64,000 nt of DNA, from assembly GCF_041080625.1 (NCBI RefSeq), contig NZ_CP163518.1:2294001-2358000 (forward strand), read 5' to 3'. A program made the translations under genes and the position numbers. Source of the stretch: Streptomyces sp. CG1. GTDB taxonomy: Bacteria; Actinomycetota; Actinomycetes; Streptomycetales; Streptomycetaceae. Below are positions 60,230-64,000 of the stretch, piece by piece. Each line of letters opens with the position of its first letter. Position 1 is the first letter of the stretch. Under the pieces are notes generated by a model that worked only from the letters and a program-made list of their open reading frames with translations, was not told the DNA's origin and did no database searches.

Positions 60230-60244
60230 GTGAACTCTGTTCAC
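60230..60244. promoter_or_regulatory. Palindrome in lyase-permease divergent promoter
   Basis: GTGAAC-TCT-GTTCAC, a perfect 6-bp inverted repeat, 30-44 bp upstream of the lyase start. It would overlap the lyase -10/-35 region, consistent with a repressor site. Confidence 0.5.
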
Positions 60245-60297
60245 GAGCAGGACCGTGCGAGCGTAGAGCCGCTCGTCACCCGTGACAATGGTGCGGA

Positions 60298-60328
60298 CCG
60301 GCTTCACACACATAGGACCCGGCTTCAC
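60298..60328. repeat. Two direct repeats upstream of permease
   Basis: CCGGCTTCAC occurs at 60298-60307 and 60319-60328, exactly 21 bp apart (two helical turns), 26-56 bp before the permease start. Confidence 0.45.
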
Positions 60329-60353
60329 GGACGTGAGAAAGCGAAATCCCACC

Positions 60354-61760
60354 ATGGACCTCGGCGTGCGCTGGAAACTGCACGGTGACGGGCGCACGCC
60401 CGCGCCCGGAGCGGTGGTACGCCCCGATGAACGGCTCTCCTGGCCCCGCACGGTGGGCCTGGGCGCCCAGCACGTGGTCGCGATGTTCGGCGCGTCCTTC
60501 GTGGCGCCCGTGCTCATGGGGCTCGACCCCAATCTCGCCATCATGATGTCGGGCGTGGCGACCGCGATCTTCCTGCTGGCCACCCGCGGCCGCGTTCCCA
60601 GCTATCTCGGGTGCTCACTGTCGTTCGTGGGCGTGGCCGCCGTCATCCGTGCCCAGGGCGGGACGAGTGCCACCGTGACCGGCGCGGTGTTCGTCGTAGG
60701 CATCGCGCTGTTCCTCGTCGGGCTCGCGGTGCAGCGGTTCGGCGCACGGATCATCCATGCCGCGATGCCGCCGATCGTCACCGGCGCGGTCGTCATGCTG
60801 ATCGGCTTCAACCTCGCGCCGGTGACCGCCTCCACCTACTGGCCGCAGGACCAGTGGACGGCCCTGCTGGTCATGCTGTTCACCGGTTTCGCCGTGGTCT
60901 GCCTGCGCGGCTTCTGGTCCCGGATCGCGATCTTCCTCGGCCTGGTCTTCGGGTACGCGATCTCCTGGGCCTTCGACCGGATCTTCGGCAGGATCCACTC
61001 CACGAGCCCGAGCGGCCAGGTCACCGACCACTGGCGGCTGGACCTCTCCGGCGTCTCCAAGGCCGACTGGATCGGCCTGCCGCATTTCCACGGGCCGTCC
61101 TTCCAGTGGTCGGCGGTCCTGGTCGCGCTTCCGGTCGTCATCGCCCTGGTCGCGGAGAACACGGGCCACGTCAAGGCGGTCGGCGAGATGACCGGCGACC
61201 CGCTGGACGACAAGCTCGGTACGGCGATCTCGGCGGACGGCGTCGCCTCCATGCTGTCCACCGCGGTGGGCGGCCCGCCGAACACCACCTACTCCGAGAA
61301 CATCGGCGTGATGGCCGCGACCCGCGTCTACTCCACCGCCGCCTACTGGGCCGCCGCCGGATTCGCGCTGCTCTTCGGCGTCTGCCCGAAGTTCGGCGCG
61401 ATCGTGGCCGCGATCCCGGGCGGGGTCCTCGGCGGCATCACCGTGATCCTCTACGGCATGATCGGCCTGCTCGGCGCCCAGATCTGGCTGCACGCCAGGG
61501 TCGACCTGCGCAACCCGCTGAACCTGGTCCCGGCCGCCGCGGGCATCATCATCGGCGTCGGCAACGTGAGCATGAAGTTCACCGGCAACTTCTCGCTCAG
61601 CGGCATCGCCCTCGGCACCCTGGTCGTCATCACCGGCTACCACACGCTGCGCGCCTTCGCCCCGGCCCATCTGAAGAAGCAGGAACCGCTGCTGGACGAG
61701 GGCACGTCCGCCTACGACGCGGAGGCCGGCGGCGCGGAGTCTCCGCGCGCCAAGTCGTAG
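60354..61760 (+). CDS. Uracil/xanthine permease (NCS2 family)
   Basis: Transporter of 468 aa; ATG at 60354 (MDLGVRWKLHGDGRTPAPG) is the family-like start. NCS2 features: TVGLGAQHVVAMFGASFVAPVLMGLDPNLAIMMSG (helix 1), and the substrate/proton motif LVAENTGHVKAVGEMTGDPLDDKLGTAISADGVASMLSTAVGGPPNTTYSENIGVMAATRVYS. The Glu in AENTGH and NTTYSENIG are the UraA-type uracil-binding residues. Fourteen helices expected. The 3' end overlaps the convergent GH6 gene by 49 bp. Confidence 0.92.
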   Translation: MDLGVRWKLHGDGRTPAPGAVVRPDERLSWPRTVGLGAQHVVAMFGASFVAPVLMGLDPNLAIMMSGVATAIFLLATRGRVPSYLGCSLSFVGVAAVIRAQGGTSATVTGAVFVVGIALFLVGLAVQRFGARIIHAAMPPIVTGAVVMLIGFNLAPVTASTYWPQDQWTALLVMLFTGFAVVCLRGFWSRIAIFLGLVFGYAISWAFDRIFGRIHSTSPSGQVTDHWRLDLSGVSKADWIGLPHFHGPSFQWSAVLVALPVVIALVAENTGHVKAVGEMTGDPLDDKLGTAISADGVASMLSTAVGGPPNTTYSENIGVMAATRVYSTAAYWAAAGFALLFGVCPKFGAIVAAIPGGVLGGITVILYGMIGLLGAQIWLHARVDLRNPLNLVPAAAGIIIGVGNVSMKFTGNFSLSGIALGTLVVITGYHTLRAFAPAHLKKQEPLLDEGTSAYDAEAGGAESPRAKS

Positions 61761-62920
61761 GCGTACGACGGGGTGAACGTGCCGGCCGTGCCCCGGCAGC
61801 CGTCGGACTCCCCCGGCGGCTTCACCCACAGGTAGGCGTCGATCCTGGCCTCGCCGGTGTCGAGGGTCGGGGTCCGGCCGATCTTCCGCCCGGCCGGGTC
61901 GCACCACTGGCCGTCCGGCGGGGCGCCGTTGCCGTTGCGGCTGGTGTCGATCACGGCGCCGAGGCGCGCGGGGCCTCCGAGCGCAGCCAGGACCCGACGG
62001 TCGTAGGCGATCTCGTCAGCGGTGGTGCGGAAGTTGGAGACGTTACTGAAGACGCCGTCGGAGTCGGCCGCGCCCGCCTGGCGCAGCAGGGCGGCCTGCT
62101 TGTCCGGCGGGTTCCAGCCGGAGTGGCCGGCGTCGTAGTAGACCCGCGCCCGTGGATCGGCCGCCTTGAGCACGCGGCCCGCGCGGGCCAGCGAGGCGAA
62201 CCGGGCGGCGCGGTCGGCGTGGGGCAGGCAGTCGGACTGGGCGACGGAGTCCGGCTCCAGGATGACGATCGCCTCACCCGAGCCCAGCCCCCGGGCGAAG
62301 GCGTCGATCCAGGCGTCGTAGGAGGCGAGGTCCGGCGCGCCGCCTTTGGAGGCGCCGCCGCAGTCCCGGTCCGGGATGGCGTACGGCACGAGCACCGGGA
62401 CTTGGCGCAGCGCCACCGCGCCCGCGGTCACCGCGCGCACCCGGGCGGCGATGGTGCCCGGATCCGGGTCGGCGAACCACACGGCGGCCGGCCGGTCGGC
62501 GATCCGGGAGGCGATGACGGCGGTGCGCGGATCTCCGGGGTGGGCGCCGACCCAGTCCAGCACCTGGGAGTCGGGGTGGCGGTACAGGAGCGGTGGCACG
62601 GGGGCGGTCGGCTGCTTTCCGTCGGTCGGGGCGGGCGCGCTGCCCGGCGGGGCCGGCCGGGGCGTCGGTGTGCGGGCGGCCGGCGAGCCCCCCGTGGGCG
62701 ACGGTGACGGTGTGCCCGGCATGAGCGCAGGAGCGGGCGGGCGGGTCGCCTCGGTCCGGGCCTGGTCGGAGCCGCGGTCGGTGCCGAGCGCCGAGATCAC
62801 CCCGGTGATGGAGCCGGCCAGGGTCACCACCGAGGCCGCCGTCACCATCAGCCCGCGCCGTACAGCACGCCGGCGCGCGGCCCGGCGTTCGGCCAAGCGC
62901 CTGGCGCGTAAGCCTGACAC
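61712..62920 (-). CDS. GH6-family beta-1,4-glucanase with N-terminal membrane segment and TTA codon
   Basis: Protein of 402 aa; GTG at 62920 lies behind GGGGGAGG. Codon 4 is TTA (62909-62911), implying bldA dependence. A basic N-terminus then GLMVTAASVVTLAGSITGVISALG (about 24-47) acts as signal peptide or anchor. A Pro/Ser/Thr linker reaches about residue 115, followed by the GH6 domain: WFADPDPG, VPYAIPDRDCGGASKGG (catalytic Asp region), IVILEPDSVAQSDCL, YYDAGHSGWNPP, FSNVSNFRTT, and IDTSRNGNGAPPDGQWCDPAGRKIG with YLWVKPPGESDG. No cellulose-binding module. No CebR operator was found upstream. Confidence 0.92.
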   Translation of the reverse strand: MSGLRARRLAERRAARRRAVRRGLMVTAASVVTLAGSITGVISALGTDRGSDQARTEATRPPAPALMPGTPSPSPTGGSPAARTPTPRPAPPGSAPAPTDGKQPTAPVPPLLYRHPDSQVLDWVGAHPGDPRTAVIASRIADRPAAVWFADPDPGTIAARVRAVTAGAVALRQVPVLVPYAIPDRDCGGASKGGAPDLASYDAWIDAFARGLGSGEAIVILEPDSVAQSDCLPHADRAARFASLARAGRVLKAADPRARVYYDAGHSGWNPPDKQAALLRQAGAADSDGVFSNVSNFRTTADEIAYDRRVLAALGGPARLGAVIDTSRNGNGAPPDGQWCDPAGRKIGRTPTLDTGEARIDAYLWVKPPGESDGCRGTAGTFTPSYAYDLARGDSAPPASAS

Positions 62921-63028
62921 GCTGCGCCTCCCCCTCGCATCCGCACCGCGACCGTCCGTTCCCCCGTTCCGGCGAAGCACCGGGCCGGTCGGGCCCGCCG
63001 GCCGGCCCGGGGCTGGGACCCTTCCCCC

Positions 63029-63715
63029 ATGGCGCAGTTGGAACACTTCACCACCCCCGTCGACGCGGTCGTCTCCCGGATGCGCGCCATCGAGGCCGCC
63101 CTGCCCGAGCGGGACGGTGTCGCCGTGTTCAACCGCGTCTACCTCACCGTCACCGAGGAGGTCGACCGGCGCCTGGACGCCGGGGAGTTCCCCGACCGAC
63201 GGGCGGCGATCGCGCTGGACGTGCGGTTCGCCGAGCGCTATCTGGCGGCGGTCGACGCGGCGGCCGCGGACCGCCGTCCGCCCGCCTGCTGGCGTCCGCT
63301 GTTCCAGCTCCGCCACCATCCCGGAGTACGGCCGCTGCAGTTCGCGCTGGCGGGCATCAACGCGCACATCGGGCACGATCTGGCGCTCGCCGTGGTGGAC
63401 GCCTGCCGTACGCTCGGCTGCGAACCGCCCGAGCTGGAGGACGAGTTCGACCGCGTGGGCGATCTCCTCGGCTCGCTGGAGGAGCGCGTCCGCGAGGATC
63501 TGATGCCGGGTCCCGATCTGCTCCAGATCGCCGACCCGCTCACCCATCTGCTGGCCTCGTGGAGCCTGGAGCGGGCCCGCGACGCGGCCTGGGCGGCGGC
63601 CCGGGCCCTGTGGGCGCTGCGCCACTGCACCGATGTCGCCGAGGAGTTCACCGAACGGCTGGACGCGGTGGTGGGATTCGCGGGACGGATGCTGCTCACG
63701 CCTCTCGGTGACTGA
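63029..63715 (+). CDS. DUF5995-family protein
   Basis: Protein of 228 aa, ATG at 63029, divergent from the GH6 gene with a shared 108-bp promoter region. The all-helical sequence (RMRAIEAALPERDGVAVFNRVYLTVTEEVDRRL; FAERYLAAVDAA; WRPLFQLRHHPGVRPLQFALAGINAHIGHDLALAVVDACR) is the DUF5995 pattern, with conserved FN.(V)YL and GxNAHIxxDL. Conserved His and Asp in GINAHIGHDL suggest a metal or ligand site. Function unknown. Confidence 0.85.
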   Translation: MAQLEHFTTPVDAVVSRMRAIEAALPERDGVAVFNRVYLTVTEEVDRRLDAGEFPDRRAAIALDVRFAERYLAAVDAAAADRRPPACWRPLFQLRHHPGVRPLQFALAGINAHIGHDLALAVVDACRTLGCEPPELEDEFDRVGDLLGSLEERVREDLMPGPDLLQIADPLTHLLASWSLERARDAAWAAARALWALRHCTDVAEEFTERLDAVVGFAGRMLLTPLGD

Positions 63716-63902
63716 CGCTCTGTTCGATGACCAGGTCGAACAGCTCCTCCTTGCTGCGCACATGACAGTACAAGGAGGGCGACTTGATGTTCAGCGCCGT
63801 GGCGAGGCCACGCATGCTGAAGGCGTCGGCGCCCTGGGTCTCGAGGGGTTCCAGGGCGACGCGGACGACAGCGCATTCCCATCGTCTCGCGTCGCGCGCA
63901 AA
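63696..63902 (-). pseudogene. Remnant of a TetR-family regulator
   Basis: A frame bounded by stops (TAG at 63903-63905, TGA at 63696-63698 on the minus strand) encodes ALEPLETQGADAFSMRGLA and then TALNIKSPSLYCHVRSKEEL, a clear TetR helix-turn-helix, then FDLVIEQSVSHREA and stop. The start-side residues usual in this family are missing, no usable start codon precedes the HTH, and the ligand domain is absent. It overlaps the end of the DUF5995 gene by 20 bp. Beyond it, to 64000, I see nothing. Confidence 0.65.
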
Positions 63903-64000
63903 CTAGCACCGCTAGGGTACTTCGGCCCTCCCGGCAACGGGTCTTCCGGTTCGGCTGCCCCCCTACGCGCCAGGGCCCGCCGTGTCCTGGAGGGACGTGG

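Noticed and set aside
60201..60353. Purine or other riboswitch before the uracil/xanthine permease
   Set aside because: The short leader shows only a palindrome and direct repeats; no conserved aptamer core.
62921..63028. CebR operator before the GH6 gene
   Set aside because: The expected TGGGAGCGCTCCCA-type palindrome is absent; only GC-rich inverted repeats occur.

Overview
The window reads as chromosomal DNA of a Streptomyces species. Evidence: very high GC with strong third-position G/C bias, frequent GTG starts, ATGA/GTGA-coupled genes, rare TTA (bldA-type) leucine codons, the sporulation pair smeA-sffA, rbpA behind a textbook sigma-R promoter, a chitinase with a paired-repeat/DasR-type promoter, and an FMN-riboswitch rib-his operon. 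From memory, the gene order from smeA to the riboflavin genes follows the S. coelicolor core region around SCO1415-SCO1444. No rRNA, tRNA, prophage, insertion sequence or CRISPR array was recognised.

Region 1 (1-6.9 kb, + strand) is a choline/glycine-betaine catabolic cluster: the tail of a GcvT-type aminomethyltransferase, a Rieske oxygenase, a betaine-aldehyde-type dehydrogenase, an APC permease broken by an in-frame TAA, and a choline-dehydrogenase-like GMC oxidoreductase. Region 2 (6.9-14.0 kb, - strand) is a three-gene set resembling a MukBEF/Mks/Wadjet SMC machine (kleisin-like protein, winged-helix partner, 1547-aa SMC-like ATPase). No JetD-type nuclease gene lies beside it, and the ATPase has Asp-Asn in Walker B. 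A GntR/FCD regulator follows. Region 3 (15-18.4 kb, - strand) is a translationally coupled cassette of two GT4 glycosyltransferases and an SGNH hydrolase. HEAT-repeat and ankyrin proteins come next.

Region 4 (21-39.4 kb) holds smeA-sffA, a MocR regulator divergent from a YczE-type membrane protein, GDPD, a UMF1-type MFS protein, rbpA, FxsA, polyprenol-phosphate mannose synthase, an amidohydrolase, an Lrp regulator, a phosphotransferase with an unknown partner, an acyl-CoA dehydrogenase, chitinase chiD, a TetR regulator and a 46-aa membrane protein preceded by a 13-bp tandem-repeat array. Region 5 (39.6-49.4 kb) holds a secreted C39-like peptidase, an APC permease, a TTA-containing helical-repeat protein, a small P-loop kinase, a candidate small RNA, a TTA-containing EccA-like AAA+ protein and two CBS/DUF21 membrane proteins.

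Region 6 (49.6-54.7 kb, - strand) is the riboflavin/histidine operon (ribE-ribM-ribBA-ribH-hisE-hisG-PH protein) behind an FMN riboswitch. Just beyond the riboswitch lies a near copy of the chiD promoter with no chitinase after it, which suggests loss of a second chitinase gene. Region 7 (55-64 kb) has an NmrA-like reductase, a divergent ROK/MFS pair around a palindromic operator, a thioesterase, a secreted polysaccharide lyase divergent from a uracil/xanthine permease, a TTA-containing GH6 glucanase, a DUF5995 protein and the remnant of a TetR regulator.
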